A DNA stretch of 64,000 nt from Thermophilibacter mediterraneus (GTDB lineage Bacteria; Actinomycetota; Coriobacteriia; Coriobacteriales; Atopobiaceae): positions 412,382 through 476,381 of the forward strand of contig NZ_FPKO01000008.1 of the NCBI RefSeq assembly GCF_900119385.1. The letters are read 5' to 3'. Below are positions 17,572 to 26,751 of the stretch, piece by piece. The notes under the pieces are model-generated. The model was given only the letters and a program-made list of their open reading frames with translations. It was not told the DNA's origin and did not search any database. The position numbers were made by a program, and so were the translations under genes. The first letter of the stretch is position 1; every line of letters starts with the position of its first letter.

Positions 17572-18852
17572 CTACGAGTTGGCCGCGATGGCCTGCTGGT
17601 GCTCCTCGTACGTCTTGCTGAACGCGTACTCGGTCTCGCCGGCGTCGTTGGTCCAGAAGAAGAAGTAGAAGTAGCCCTCGCTGATGCCGCTCTGGTCGGG
17701 GGAGCAGACGGCCTGGAGCGACTCGAGGCCGGGGTTGCAGATCGGCGTGGGCGGCAGGCCCTGGTGGGCGTAGGTGCTGTAGGGGTCGGACTCGTCGTGG
17801 ACCTCCTCGGCGGAGGGGTCGTGGCCCACCGAGTAGGCGGTCGTGGCGTCGGACTGGAGGAAGCCGTAGTTGGGCTCCCCGGTGTTGTCGAGGCGGTTGT
17901 AGAACACGGCCGCCACCATCGCGCGGGTGTTGGACGTGGACTCCTTCTCGACGATGGACGCGAGGTTGACCATCTGGGCGACCGAGAGCCCCTCGGACTC
18001 GGCGAAGCTCAGGTCGAGCGTGGAGAGCTCGGTCTGGAACTGCGCGAGCATGGTGCGGATGACCTCGTCGGCGGTGACGCCCTCGGCGTCGAAGCTGTAG
18101 GTCTTCGGGAAGAGGAAGCCCTCGAGCGAGTCGTTGCCGGCACCCTCGAGGAAGGAGAAGTCGGCCACGTAGTTGGAGGCCTTGGCCTGGGCGAGGAACT
18201 CGTCGGCGGGGATGCCGAGCGTCTCCTCGACGGCCTGCGCCACGCTCGCGACGGTGTAGCCCTCGGGGATGGTGAGGGTCGCCTCCGCGTTGGGCCCGCT
18301 CGTGAGCAGGTTGATGATGTTGGCCGTGTCGTCCCCGGTGGTGAACTCGTACGAGCCGCTCTTGATGCTCTGCTCCGCGCTCATGCGCCTGACCTGGGAG
18401 AGAAACTCGCTCTTGTTGGGGATGACGCCGGCGTCGAAGAGCGCGTCGGCGACGGCGGACGCGCCGGAGCCCTCGGGGATGGTGACGGAGACGACGTTGC
18501 CGGCCACGACGTCCTGCGTGTCGCTGGAGCCGCTGCCCGCGAGCGCCGGGACGAGCACGAGCACGATGCCAAGCACCATCGCCACGGCGACGAGGCCCAG
18601 GGCGAAGTAGGGCGCGCGGCTGCGCCTGCGGGCGCTATCGTCGCGCGCGACCGTGTGGCTCCCCGCCCGCCGGGTCGCAGCAGCCGTGCGGCTCGAGACG
18701 CGGCCGGAGGGCATGGCGGCGCGCGGCGCGCGGGCGCCGGCGGCGGGGCGCGGGGCGCGGGGCGCCTCCTGGCTCGGGGCCTCGGGGTGCGAGGCGCCGG
18801 TACCGAAGTGCGATCCGCGGCGCTTGGGGGTCTTGTCGTCGGGGGTGGCCAT
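17572..18852 (-). CDS. mltG: Endolytic murein transglycosylase MltG
   Basis: Cuts nascent peptidoglycan to end glycan chain growth. The 426 residues begin with a long basic, Ala/Pro-rich cytosolic region (1-85) followed by one transmembrane helix, about 88-110 (APYFALGLVAVAMVLG and following). The YceG catalytic domain contains LASIVEKES with the catalytic Glu, and ends with LPPTPICNPGLESLQAV and YFYFFFWTN, both family landmarks. It is bracketed by ruvX and yqeG, a common Gram-positive order. Confidence 0.94.
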   Translation of the reverse strand: MATPDDKTPKRRGSHFGTGASHPEAPSQEAPRAPRPAAGARAPRAAMPSGRVSSRTAAATRRAGSHTVARDDSARRRSRAPYFALGLVAVAMVLGIVLVLVPALAGSGSSDTQDVVAGNVVSVTIPEGSGASAVADALFDAGVIPNKSEFLSQVRRMSAEQSIKSGSYEFTTGDDTANIINLLTSGPNAEATLTIPEGYTVASVAQAVEETLGIPADEFLAQAKASNYVADFSFLEGAGNDSLEGFLFPKTYSFDAEGVTADEVIRTMLAQFQTELSTLDLSFAESEGLSVAQMVNLASIVEKESTSNTRAMVAAVFYNRLDNTGEPNYGFLQSDATTAYSVGHDPSAEEVHDESDPYSTYAHQGLPPTPICNPGLESLQAVCSPDQSGISEGYFYFFFWTNDAGETEYAFSKTYEEHQQAIAANS

Positions 18853-18861
18853 CGTGACCTC

Positions 18862-19275
18862 TCAGCTCTGCCTGGCGTCGAGCCAGGACTGAAGGAACAG
18901 GGAAGCAGCGACCATGTCCACCTTTCCGCGCATGGCGCGCTCGGAGAGGCCCTGCTCTTTCAGGATACGCTTCGCCTCGGCGGACGAGAGCCGCTCGTCG
19001 GCAAACTCCAGCGGAAGTCCGCAGGCACGCGCAATCGAGCGGGCCTGCTCAACGATGCGCTGGGCCTGGGGGCCGGCCTCTCCGGCCATCGTGAGGGGGC
19101 GCCCGCAGAGAAGGACCTCGGGCTCCCAGTCCTCGAGCACCCGGCGAAAGCTCGCCGCGTGCGCGAGGACCTCCGCCGCGGGCAGGACGCACACCGGCGA
19201 GGCGACGCGCGCGCCGGGGTCGCTCACCGCGATCCCGACGCGAACCTCACCGATGTCGAGCGCGAGGACCCGCAT
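18862..19275 (-). CDS. ruvX: RuvX/YqgF family Holliday junction resolvase-like nuclease
   Basis: RNase H-fold protein of 137 residues. RVLALDIGEVRVGIAVSD at the N terminus holds the first catalytic Asp; LLCGRPLTMAGEAGPQA and FADERLSSAEAKRIL hold the other acidic and conserved residues. The family acts in pre-16S rRNA processing and perhaps in Holliday junction cleavage. The ATG at 19273-19275 comes six bases after the alaS stop, and mltG follows nine bases later. The order alaS-ruvX-mltG is conserved in many Firmicutes and actinobacteria. Confidence 0.93.
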   Translation of the reverse strand: MRVLALDIGEVRVGIAVSDPGARVASPVCVLPAAEVLAHAASFRRVLEDWEPEVLLCGRPLTMAGEAGPQAQRIVEQARSIARACGLPLEFADERLSSAEAKRILKEQGLSERAMRGKVDMVAASLFLQSWLDARQS

Positions 19276-19281
19276 GGGCGC

Positions 19282-21942
19282 CTAGATCCCGAGCGCGGCG
19301 CGGGCCGCGTCGAGCGCCGCGTCGATGCCGGAGGGGTCGGAGCCCCCCGCCTGGGCCATGGCGGGCTTGCCGCCGCCGCGCCCGCCCACGAGCGAGGCGA
19401 TCTCCTTGATGATGGAGCCGGCCGAGAAGCCGCTCGCGACGGCGCCGTCCGTGCCGCCGGCGAGCAGGGCAACCTTGCCGTCGGGCGTGGCGGAGGCGAT
19501 CACGCAGGCCACGGGCTCGCCGCCGGCGGCGTCGCGGATGCCGTCCCACGCGGAGCGCATCTCCTTGCCGGAGAGCCCGTCCAGGCGCGCGACGACGACC
19601 TTGTAGCCGTCGAGCTCCACGGCGCCCCTGAACGCGTCGGCGACCTTGCCGGCGCCCGCGCCGGTCGTGGCCGCCTCGAGGGCCTTGCGGGTCTCGCGCA
19701 GCTCGGCCTGGAGCGCGGCCACGCGCTCGGCCACGTCGTCCGGGCGGCACTTGAGCTCGCGAGCGACGCCGTCGAGGGACAGCAGTCTCTCGTCGACGTA
19801 CTCGATGGCGCCCATCGAGGTCACGGCCTCGATGCGGCGCGCGTTGGAGCCGACGGAGCCCTCCGAGACGATCTTGAAGAGGCCGAGGTCGGCGGTGTTG
19901 CGCGCGTGCGTGCCGCCGCAGAGCTCGCGGGAGAAGGGCTCGTCGGACTCGCCGGTGGAGACGACGCGGACGACGTCGCCGTACTTCTCGCCGAAGAGGG
20001 CGACGGCACCGGAGGCCTTGGCCTCCTCCAGGCCCATCACGCGGGTCACGACGGGCTCGGCAGCGAAGATCTCGGCGTTGACCATGCCCTCGATGCGGGC
20101 GAGCTCGTCGGCCGTGACGGCCTCGAAGTGGGTGAAGTCGAAGCGAAGGCGGTCGGGCGCGACGAGCGAGCCGGCCTGGCTCACGTGGTCGCCCAGGACG
20201 CGCTTGAGGGCGGCGTCGAGCAGGTGCGTGGCGGTGTGGTTGCGGCGGATGAGCTCGCGGCGCCCGGCGTCGATCGCGGCGGACACGACGGCGCCCACCT
20301 CGAGCGCACCCTCCTCGACCGTGGCCACGTGCGCGTAGAGCGCGCCCCTGGCCTTGGTGTCCGTCACGCGCAGGCGCGCGCCCTCGTAGGAGATGACGCC
20401 GGTGTCGCCCACCTGGCCGCCCATCTCGGCGTAGAACGGGGTGCGGTCGAGCACGACCTCGACGCGCTGGGGCGCCTCGGCGCGGTCGGTCTCGACGCCG
20501 TCGGAGACGATGGCGAGGACCGTGGCCTCCGCGGCGTCGGCGTCGTAGCCGACGAACTCCGTGGCCGCCAGGCGGTCGGACAGCGCGGTCCAGACGTCGT
20601 TGAAGGTGCCCCAGGCGTCGCGGTTGGCGGAGGCGCGGGCGCGCTCGCGCTGCTCGGTCATGCAGGCGTCGAAGGCCTCCATGTCGACGGACACGCCGCG
20701 CGCCTCGCAGATCTCGCGCGTGAGGTCGATCGGGAAGCCGTAGGTGTCGTGGAGCTTGAAGGCGACCTCGCCGGAGAGGCGCGCACCCTCCCCCAGCGCC
20801 TCGAGCTCGGACGCGAGGCTCTGCTCGCCGGCGTCGAGCGTCGCGCCGAAGCGCTCCTCCTCGGCGGCGACGATGCCGTCGATGAGCGAGCGGCTCTCGC
20901 GGATCGCGGGATAGACGTCGCCCATGAGCTCGCAGATCTTCTCGACGTAGGCGCCGAGGAACGCCCCCTCGATGCCCATGAGGCGCCCGTGGTAGACCGC
21001 GCGGCGCAGCAGGCGGCGCAGGACGTAGCCGCGGCCCTCGTTGGAGGGCAGGATGCCGTCGCCGATCATGAAGGTCACGGCGCGGGCGTGGTCGGCCACG
21101 ATGCGCAGGCTTCGGTCGCGCTGGGCGTCCTCGCCGTAGGTCTTGCCGGAGAGGCGCTCGCCCACCCCGATGAGCCCCTGGAGCAGGTCGCCGTCGTAGT
21201 TGGTGGACTTGTGCTGCATGATGGCCGTGATGCGCTCGAGGCCCATGCCGGTGTCGATGTTGCGGTGCGGCAGCTCCGGCATGGAGCCGTCCTCCTGGCG
21301 GTCGTACTGCGTGAAAACGAGGTTCCAGAACTCGAGGTAGCGGTCGCAGTCATCGCAGCCCGGGCCGCAGTGCTCGCCGCCGCAGCCGAACTCCTCGCCC
21401 TGGTCGAAGTAGATCTCGGAGCACGGGCCACAGGGGCCGGTGGGGCCGGCCGCCCAGAAGTTGTCCTTCTCGCCGAGGCGGGAGATGTGGTCGTAGGGGA
21501 CGCCCTGCTCGTGCCACAGCTCGATGGCCTCGTCGTCGTTCTCGAAGACGGTCATGTAGAGGCGCTCGGGCGGCAGTCCCAGGTGGTCGGGGCTGGTGAT
21601 GAAGTCATAGGCCCACGCGATCGCGTCGGCCTTGGAGTAGCCGCCAAAGGAGAAGTTGCCGAGCATCTCGAAGAAGGAGAGGTGCGTGGCGTCGCCGATG
21701 TTGTCGATGTCGTTGGTGCGCAGGCACTTCTGGCAGGAGCAGGCGCCGACCTCGGGCATGGTCTTCTTGCCCTGGTAGTACTCCTTGAACTGGTTCATGC
21801 CCGCGTTGGTGAGCAGAAGCGACGGGTCGTCGGGGACGAGCGAGGACGAGGGGTACAGCTTGCAGCCCTTGCTCTCGAAGAATCGGAGGAAGTCCTCGCG
21901 GATCTCCGCGGTGGTCATGGTCTTGTAGTCGGCGGTGCTCAT
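19282..21942 (-). CDS. alaS: Alanyl-tRNA synthetase
   Basis: Charges tRNA-Ala. 886 residues: the class II catalytic core (about 1-240, with TNAGMNQFKEYYQG and GNFSFGGYSKADA), the tRNA-binding helical part, the editing domain with zinc-type motif NHTATHLLDAAL and CGGTHARNT, and the C-Ala domain ending in a Gly-rich GGRGGGKPAMAQAGG. The ATG at 21940-21942 with GGGGAGA upstream was chosen over an earlier in-frame ATG at 21975. No T-box leader is visible in the 130 bases upstream. Confidence 0.98.
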   Translation of the reverse strand: MSTADYKTMTTAEIREDFLRFFESKGCKLYPSSSLVPDDPSLLLTNAGMNQFKEYYQGKKTMPEVGACSCQKCLRTNDIDNIGDATHLSFFEMLGNFSFGGYSKADAIAWAYDFITSPDHLGLPPERLYMTVFENDDEAIELWHEQGVPYDHISRLGEKDNFWAAGPTGPCGPCSEIYFDQGEEFGCGGEHCGPGCDDCDRYLEFWNLVFTQYDRQEDGSMPELPHRNIDTGMGLERITAIMQHKSTNYDGDLLQGLIGVGERLSGKTYGEDAQRDRSLRIVADHARAVTFMIGDGILPSNEGRGYVLRRLLRRAVYHGRLMGIEGAFLGAYVEKICELMGDVYPAIRESRSLIDGIVAAEEERFGATLDAGEQSLASELEALGEGARLSGEVAFKLHDTYGFPIDLTREICEARGVSVDMEAFDACMTEQRERARASANRDAWGTFNDVWTALSDRLAATEFVGYDADAAEATVLAIVSDGVETDRAEAPQRVEVVLDRTPFYAEMGGQVGDTGVISYEGARLRVTDTKARGALYAHVATVEEGALEVGAVVSAAIDAGRRELIRRNHTATHLLDAALKRVLGDHVSQAGSLVAPDRLRFDFTHFEAVTADELARIEGMVNAEIFAAEPVVTRVMGLEEAKASGAVALFGEKYGDVVRVVSTGESDEPFSRELCGGTHARNTADLGLFKIVSEGSVGSNARRIEAVTSMGAIEYVDERLLSLDGVARELKCRPDDVAERVAALQAELRETRKALEAATTGAGAGKVADAFRGAVELDGYKVVVARLDGLSGKEMRSAWDGIRDAAGGEPVACVIASATPDGKVALLAGGTDGAVASGFSAGSIIKEIASLVGGRGGGKPAMAQAGGSDPSGIDAALDAARAALGI

Positions 21943-22073
21943 GTGTCTCCCCTGCGGTCGGGATCTTGTGCGCATACAAATCTGGAATTATAGCGCGTGC
22001 AGGGGTGCTGCGGGGCGCGACGCGAGGTCGGAGTCTCGACGCGAGGGGCGGGCGCCCAAGAGAGTGGTGCGCG

Positions 22074-23399
22074 CTAGGGACGTCCCTGCGCGCCCTCCCC
22101 CTTCGGGGCTGGGCCGCCGGGGGCGCCCGAGCCGCCGTCGGCCGGGCCCGCGGGGCCCTCCCCCGCGTCACCGGGCGCGCGGTCGTGCAGGCGGGCGAGG
22201 CCGGCGAGCAGGCGCGAGCGCTCGATGAAGGTGTCGTCGTCGAGGGCGTCGAAGGTGGGCAGGGGGCGCCCGGAGGCGTCGTTGAAGGGGGTGCTCCCGA
22301 AGAGCGCGCCCTCGAGCGAGACCAGCTGGCGTCCGGTGTGGGACTCAAAGTAGTAGACGAAGAAGCCCTTGATGGCGGCCGTGAGCGGCACGGCGAGCAC
22401 CATGCCGACCGCGCCCCCCAGCGCCCCTCCCGTGATGATGCCCACGAGCGAGAGCGCGGGGTGGATCTTGACGGCGGAGCGCATGACGAGCGGAGAGAGC
22501 ACGTTGTCGGTGACGTTTTGCGCCACCACGGTGATGACGAGGGTCCAGAACGCCACGACCGGGCTCACGAAGAGGCCGAGCAGCACGGCCGAGATCGACG
22601 AGAGGAACGGCCCGATGACCGGCACGAAGTGCAGCACGAAGGTGGCGATGCCGAGCAGGCCGGCGTAGGGGTGGCCGAGCAGCGCCAGGCCGGCGGCGAC
22701 CATGGCGCCGTTGGCGAGCGAGGTGATGAGGGTGCCGCGCATGTAGCCGCCCATCGAGCGGCTGAGGACGGCGAAGGTGAGGACCATGTCCTCGTCGTGC
22801 TCGGGACCGGCGATGACGGCGAGCTCGCGCATGATCTTGGGGTAGTCGAGCGCGAACCAGTACGCCAGGATCAGCCCGAGGAAGAAGGTCACGAAGTGCC
22901 CGGCGAGGTCGGTGAGGTTGGCCACGAGGCCGGTGGAGAGGTTGCGCGCGAGGTCGGAGGCGATGTCGGACCCCGCCTCGGTGAGCATGCCCACGAGCGC
23001 GTTGACCACGTTCTGGACGTTGGTGTTGCCGGAGGTGCCGAAGGTGTCCCAGAAGGTCGTGAGCGCGTCCTGGATCTGGGAGACGTAGGTGGGCACGCTC
23101 CTGAGAAGGTCCATGAGCTCGCGGGCGAAGGGGCCCACGAACAGCGCCACCACGACGACGATCGCGGCGACCACCGTCACGAGCGCCAGGAGCGCCGCGA
23201 GGCCGCGCGGCACGTGCCGGTCCTCGAGCCAGTTGGTGACGGGGCTGCAGACGAAGCCCACGATGATGCCGATGAGCAGCAGCTCGACAGCCTGCCCCAC
23301 GATAGCGAGGCCGCGCACCGCGAGCAGGAACAGCAGGGCCACCCCCACGATGGCCCAGGCTATGGTCGCGCGCATGCGCCACTTCTCGTAACGCGTCAT
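22074..23399 (-). CDS. AI-2E/PerM family membrane permease
   Basis: The 441-residue protein has seven to eight hydrophobic segments. The first two pairs (IAWAIVGVALLFLLAV and LAALLALVTVVAAIVVVVA) are followed by a large soluble loop. A C-terminal permease core contains GHPYAGLLGIATFVLHFVPVIGP and GGALGGAVGMVLAVPLTAAIKG, the typical family ending. Substrates differ between members (AI-2, Na+/H+) and cannot be told from sequence. The Pro/Gly-rich C-terminal 60 residues look disordered. The ATG at 23397-23399 has TAAGGAGGG upstream. Confidence 0.88.
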   Translation of the reverse strand: MTRYEKWRMRATIAWAIVGVALLFLLAVRGLAIVGQAVELLLIGIIVGFVCSPVTNWLEDRHVPRGLAALLALVTVVAAIVVVVALFVGPFARELMDLLRSVPTYVSQIQDALTTFWDTFGTSGNTNVQNVVNALVGMLTEAGSDIASDLARNLSTGLVANLTDLAGHFVTFFLGLILAYWFALDYPKIMRELAVIAGPEHDEDMVLTFAVLSRSMGGYMRGTLITSLANGAMVAAGLALLGHPYAGLLGIATFVLHFVPVIGPFLSSISAVLLGLFVSPVVAFWTLVITVVAQNVTDNVLSPLVMRSAVKIHPALSLVGIITGGALGGAVGMVLAVPLTAAIKGFFVYYFESHTGRQLVSLEGALFGSTPFNDASGRPLPTFDALDDDTFIERSRLLAGLARLHDRAPGDAGEGPAGPADGGSGAPGGPAPKGEGAQGRP

Positions 23400-23472
23400 G
23401 TCCCTCCTTAGGAAGCAACGGGGCGGGCCGGGGCGCTCGCGCCCCGGCGCCACGGGCGGGCGGGGCGCCCCG

Positions 23473-24300
23473 TCACGAGCGCATGAGCCCCTCGGGGTCG
23501 ATCTTGTCCTGGATCCGGCGCAGGGTCCTCCGCAGCAGGCGCGAGACCTGGACCTGCGAGATGCCCAGGCGCTCCGCGATCTCCACCTGCGTGAGGCCCT
23601 CGTCGAAGCGCATCCTGACGACCTCCTGCTCGCGCGGGGAGAAGTCGGCGATCGCCTGCTCGAGCACGATCCGGTCGTCGGAGGCGGCGAGCTCGGGGTC
23701 CTCCGTGGCGTAGTGGTCGATGACCGACGGCGCCTCGTCGTCCTCGCCGGACCCGCCCCCCTCGAGGGGAACGGAGCTGTAGGCGCTCGAGGACTCCATG
23801 GCCTCGAGGACCTCGTCGACCGTCGAGCCTAGGTGCTCGGCGATCTCGGCCACCGAGGGGCTCCTCTGCAGCCGGTTGGTGAGCTCGTCGGTGGCCTGGT
23901 TGACCTTGGCGGAGAGCTCCTGAAGGCGGCGCGGCACGCGCACCGACCAGCCCTTGTCGCGGAAGTGGCGCTTGATCTCGCCCATGATGGTGGGCGTCGC
24001 GTAGGTGGTGAACTCGAGGCCGCGCTCGGGGTCGAAGCGGTCGATGGCCTTGATGAGGCCGATGGTGCCCACCTGCACGAGGTCCTCGAGGGACTCGCCG
24101 CGGTTCTTGAACTTCGACGCGAGGAAGCGCACCAGGTTGAGGTGGCTCACGATGAGCTGGTCGCGCGCGTCGGCGTCGCCCTCCTGCTTGAAGCGGCGGA
24201 AGAGCTCCCGTGTCCGGTCCTTGTCCCACGCCTCCCTGCCGGAGGAGGCGCGTCGCGCTGCGCGCTCCGCGGCTCGCTCGGCCGATCCCCTACTCGTCAT
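23473..24300 (-). CDS. SigB/SigF/SigG-type alternative sigma factor
   Basis: A 275-residue group 3 sigma-70 factor. Region 2 is clear (SHLNLVRFLASKFKNRGESLEDLVQVGTIG in two stretches, then FTTYATPTIMGEIKRHFRDKGW). Region 3 includes VRVPRRLQELSAKV, and the region 4 helix-turn-helix is LTQVEIAERLGISQVQVSRLLRR. It probably directs a stress or developmental regulon. Its 5' end overlaps the RsbW-like gene by about 11 bases, the classic anti-sigma/sigma arrangement. The N-terminal 25 residues are a basic Ala/Arg extension. Confidence 0.92.
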   Translation of the reverse strand: MTSRGSAERAAERAARRASSGREAWDKDRTRELFRRFKQEGDADARDQLIVSHLNLVRFLASKFKNRGESLEDLVQVGTIGLIKAIDRFDPERGLEFTTYATPTIMGEIKRHFRDKGWSVRVPRRLQELSAKVNQATDELTNRLQRSPSVAEIAEHLGSTVDEVLEAMESSSAYSSVPLEGGGSGEDDEAPSVIDHYATEDPELAASDDRIVLEQAIADFSPREQEVVRMRFDEGLTQVEIAERLGISQVQVSRLLRRTLRRIQDKIDPEGLMRS

Positions 24301-24658
24301 GGGCGTCCCCCGCCCGCTTGACGAGGTGCAGGACGCGACCGTCCTCGGACACGGAGAACACGTCGCACACGGCGGAGAGAAGGACCTCGACGAGGTCGAT
24401 CGACTCGTCGGCGGGCTCCCGCTCGCCGAGCTCGAAGTCGATCCCCATGGTGCTGCCCTCGAGCGAGAAGGTCACGCTGACCCGCTCGGGAGCGGTTGCG
24501 CAGGCGTAGACGAAGCCCTCCTCGGCGATCATGCGGACGTCCTCGACGTCCTCGACGCTCATGTCGCAGCAGACGGCGAGCGTCGAGGCGGTCATGCGGA
24601 CCGAACGGGCGAAGTCCGCCTCCGCGGGGACGCACAGACTGACGTTCTTCTCGGCCAT
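24290..24658 (-). CDS. RsbW-like anti-sigma factor, divergent
   Basis: The 122-residue gene lies directly upstream of and overlapping the sigma gene, and downstream of a DUF948 gene whose stop shares the TGATG overlap. Size, position and pattern (LCVPAEADFARSVRMTASTL, then a helix VEDVRMIAEEGFVYACA, then VSVTFSLEGSTMGIDF) fit the histidine-kinase-like ATPase fold of RsbW/SpoIIAB. The N-box Asn (normally E-A-x-x-N-A) and the D-x-G-x-G box are not visible, so kinase activity is doubtful. It could still bind the sigma factor. The call rests strongly on context. Confidence 0.65.
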   Translation of the reverse strand: MAEKNVSLCVPAEADFARSVRMTASTLAVCCDMSVEDVEDVRMIAEEGFVYACATAPERVSVTFSLEGSTMGIDFELGEREPADESIDLVEVLLSAVCDVFSVSEDGRVLHLVKRAGDAHDE

Positions 24659-25242
24659 CACAGCTCCTCGGTGACGCGTGCCTCGTCGGCGGAGCCGGCG
24701 GACACGGTAGTGTACTCGACATAGCGCGTGGGGGCGCTCTCCTCCCGCTGCGGCGCGGGCGCTTCGTCCGCGCGCTCCTGGTCCTGCGCTCGCGGCGCCC
24801 CCTCGAGGCGCGCCGCCTCGTGCGACGGGCCCCCCTTGAGGCGCGAGACCACGCTCGCCACCCCCGACACGGCGCTCTCCGCCGCGCGGTTGACGGCGTC
24901 GGTGACGCTCGACGCGGTGCCAGAGACGGTGGAGACGTCCTCGAGGACGCCGTTCAGGCTCTTGAAGGCGTCGTCGACCGAGCCGGCGGCCGCCTCGGCC
25001 TCCTCGATGAGCGGCACGAGACGCTTGGAGGCGGGCTCGAGCTCGTCCGCGATGCCGTCGAGCTTGGCGACGACGGGCTGAGCCTGCTCGACGACCTCGG
25101 TCACGGTGGAGATTGCCTCGGTGGCGGATGCCGTGAGCTTGGAGATGTCCCTGCGCGCGGAGCGCATGGTGAGCGCGATCTCGACGACGGCCCACACGGC
25201 TATGACGACGAGCACGAGCACGGCGATCTGCAGGTAGTCCAT
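24658..25242 (-). CDS. DUF948-like membrane-anchored coiled-coil protein
   Basis: 194 residues: an N-terminal transmembrane helix (LQIAVLVLVVIAVWAVVEIAL, 4-24), then about 110 residues of heptad-like Ala/Val/Ser/Glu coiled coil, then a Pro/Glu-rich tail. This resembles DUF948 general-stress proteins, which in other bacteria are often linked to the SigB response. Here it sits in one operon with the RsbW-like and sigma genes (TGATG overlap), so a stress or envelope role is likely. The exact function is unknown. Confidence 0.7.
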   Translation of the reverse strand: MDYLQIAVLVLVVIAVWAVVEIALTMRSARRDISKLTASATEAISTVTEVVEQAQPVVAKLDGIADELEPASKRLVPLIEEAEAAAGSVDDAFKSLNGVLEDVSTVSGTASSVTDAVNRAAESAVSGVASVVSRLKGGPSHEAARLEGAPRAQDQERADEAPAPQREESAPTRYVEYTTVSAGSADEARVTEEL

Positions 25243-25308
25243 TGCGCCCTCCTTAGGCGTCCTCTCCGGGGCGCGCGCCCCGAACCTCTATTCTACCCAA
25301 CCGCGGCG

Positions 25309-26676
25309 TCACCGATCCCGCGGGCGGGGCCGTTTCCGGGGGGCCCCTCCCCCCTGCGCCTCGAGGACGTCGCGGCCGATGGCCTCCTGGCGCCACGCCT
25401 CCCAGCCGCGCGGGCTCGCGTGGTAGAAGCAGCCCCGCTCGAGGCCCTCGGGCAGGTAGCGCTGCGCAACCCATCCGCCCGGGTAGTTGTGCGGGTAGAG
25501 GTAGGCGCCGTACTCGTCCGAGCCGGGGCGGTGCCGGTCGCGCAGGTAGCTCGGGACCTCGCGGCGCGGGCCGCGCCGCACCTCCTCGAGCGCGGCGTCG
25601 ATGCCGGCCTCCGCCGCGTTCGACTTGGGGGCGAGCGCCACGTACGTGGCCGCCTGCGCCAGGTTGATGCGGCACTCGGGCATCCCGATGACCTCGGTGG
25701 CGCGGAACGCCGCGTGCGCCACGAGCAGGGCCTGGGGGTCGGCGTTGCCAACGTCCTCCGAGGCGCAGATCATGATGCGCCGCGCGATGAACTTGGGGTC
25801 CTCCCCCGCGTCGAGCATGCGGGCGAGCCAGTAGAGCACCGCGTCGGGGTCGCTCCCGCGCATGGACTTGATGAACGCGGAGATGACGTCGTAGTGCATG
25901 TCGCCCGACTTGTCGTAGGGCAGGCCGCGGCGCGGGTTGGCCTCGAGGACGTGCTCGCGCGTGATGGTCGCGGGCGCGGCGTCCCCGTCCCCCTCCGGCG
26001 GGTCCACCATCTGGCTCGCGAGCTCGAGCGAGGTGAGCGCGGCGCGGCCGTCGCCGCCGGCGAGGGTCACGATCTCGTCCTCGGCATCGGGGGCGAGCTC
26101 GTAGGCGCCGGCGAGGCCCTCGGGGGCCGCGAGCGCGCGCTCGACGAGCTCGCGGACGGACGAGTCGTCGAGGGCGGTGAGCTCGACGACGCGGCTCCTG
26201 CTGATGAGGGCCGAGTTGACCTCGAAGTAGGGGTTCTCGGTCGTGGCGCCGACGAGCACCACGACGCGGTCCTCCACCGCGTGCAGCAGCGCGTCCTGCT
26301 GGCTTCGGTTGAAGCGGTGGATCTCGTCGACGAACAGGATGGTGCGCCTCCCGAGCGAGAGCAGGCGGCTCTCGGCCGCGTCGATCTCCCTGCGAAGGTC
26401 CTTCACCGTGCCGGTGATGGCGCTCACCTCGACGAACTCCGCGTGGGTGGTGTTGGCGATGATGCGCGCGAGCGTAGTCTTCCCCGTGCCGGCGGGACCG
26501 TACAGGATGACCGACGAGAGGGTGTCGTGCTCGATGGCGCGGCGCAGCCAGCTCCCCGCCCCGACGGCCTTCTCCTGGCCGACGTAGCCGTCGAGCGTGG
26601 TGGGCCGCATGCGGGCCGCGAGCGGCGCGTTCTGGTTTTTGCGCGCGGTCTCGACGCGCGTGAACAAGGTATCCAT
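25309..26676 (-). CDS. rarA: Replication-associated recombination protein RarA (MgsA)
   Basis: AAA+ ATPase acting at stalled replication forks. 455 residues: Walker A ILYGPAGTGKTTLA near residue 60, Walker B ILFVDEIHRFNRSQQD, sensor ATTENPYFEVNSALISR, and the C-terminal tetramerisation domain with KSGDMHYDVISAFIKSMRGSD and ARRIMICASEDVGNADP. The chosen ATG at 26674-26676 starts MDTLFTRVETARKNQ; longer in-frame extension upstream runs through non-coding repeats. The C-terminal tail is Arg/Pro-rich. Confidence 0.95.
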   Translation of the reverse strand: MDTLFTRVETARKNQNAPLAARMRPTTLDGYVGQEKAVGAGSWLRRAIEHDTLSSVILYGPAGTGKTTLARIIANTTHAEFVEVSAITGTVKDLRREIDAAESRLLSLGRRTILFVDEIHRFNRSQQDALLHAVEDRVVVLVGATTENPYFEVNSALISRSRVVELTALDDSSVRELVERALAAPEGLAGAYELAPDAEDEIVTLAGGDGRAALTSLELASQMVDPPEGDGDAAPATITREHVLEANPRRGLPYDKSGDMHYDVISAFIKSMRGSDPDAVLYWLARMLDAGEDPKFIARRIMICASEDVGNADPQALLVAHAAFRATEVIGMPECRINLAQAATYVALAPKSNAAEAGIDAALEEVRRGPRREVPSYLRDRHRPGSDEYGAYLYPHNYPGGWVAQRYLPEGLERGCFYHASPRGWEAWRQEAIGRDVLEAQGGGAPRKRPRPRDR

Positions 26677-26720
26677 GGGAACGATTGTACGCCATCGACC
26701 GGACGCGCTGGGCGCCGGCG

Positions 26721-26751
26721 GCGTGCAAAAGTGACTGTCCCCTTTGCACGC
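26721..26751. repeat. REP-like hairpin GCGTGCAAA / TTTGCACGC
   Basis: A 9-bp perfect inverted repeat (26721-26729 and 26743-26751) flanks AGTGACTGTCCCC. It overlaps the stop codon of the downstream hydrolase gene by one base and precedes rarA. The internal GTGACTGTCCCC word resembles REP palindromes spread by Y1 (RAYT) transposases, but no such transposase gene is in this window. It could also act as a weak terminator for the hydrolase gene. Confidence 0.55.

Noticed and set aside
17119-21993. A 1624-residue plus-strand reading frame
   Set aside because: It is antisense to yqeG, mltG, ruvX and alaS and shows only Arg/Gly/Ala/His-rich composition with no domain pattern.
21943-22073. T-box leader before alaS
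   Set aside because: No T-box consensus, specifier stem or terminator/antiterminator pair could be found in the 130 bases.
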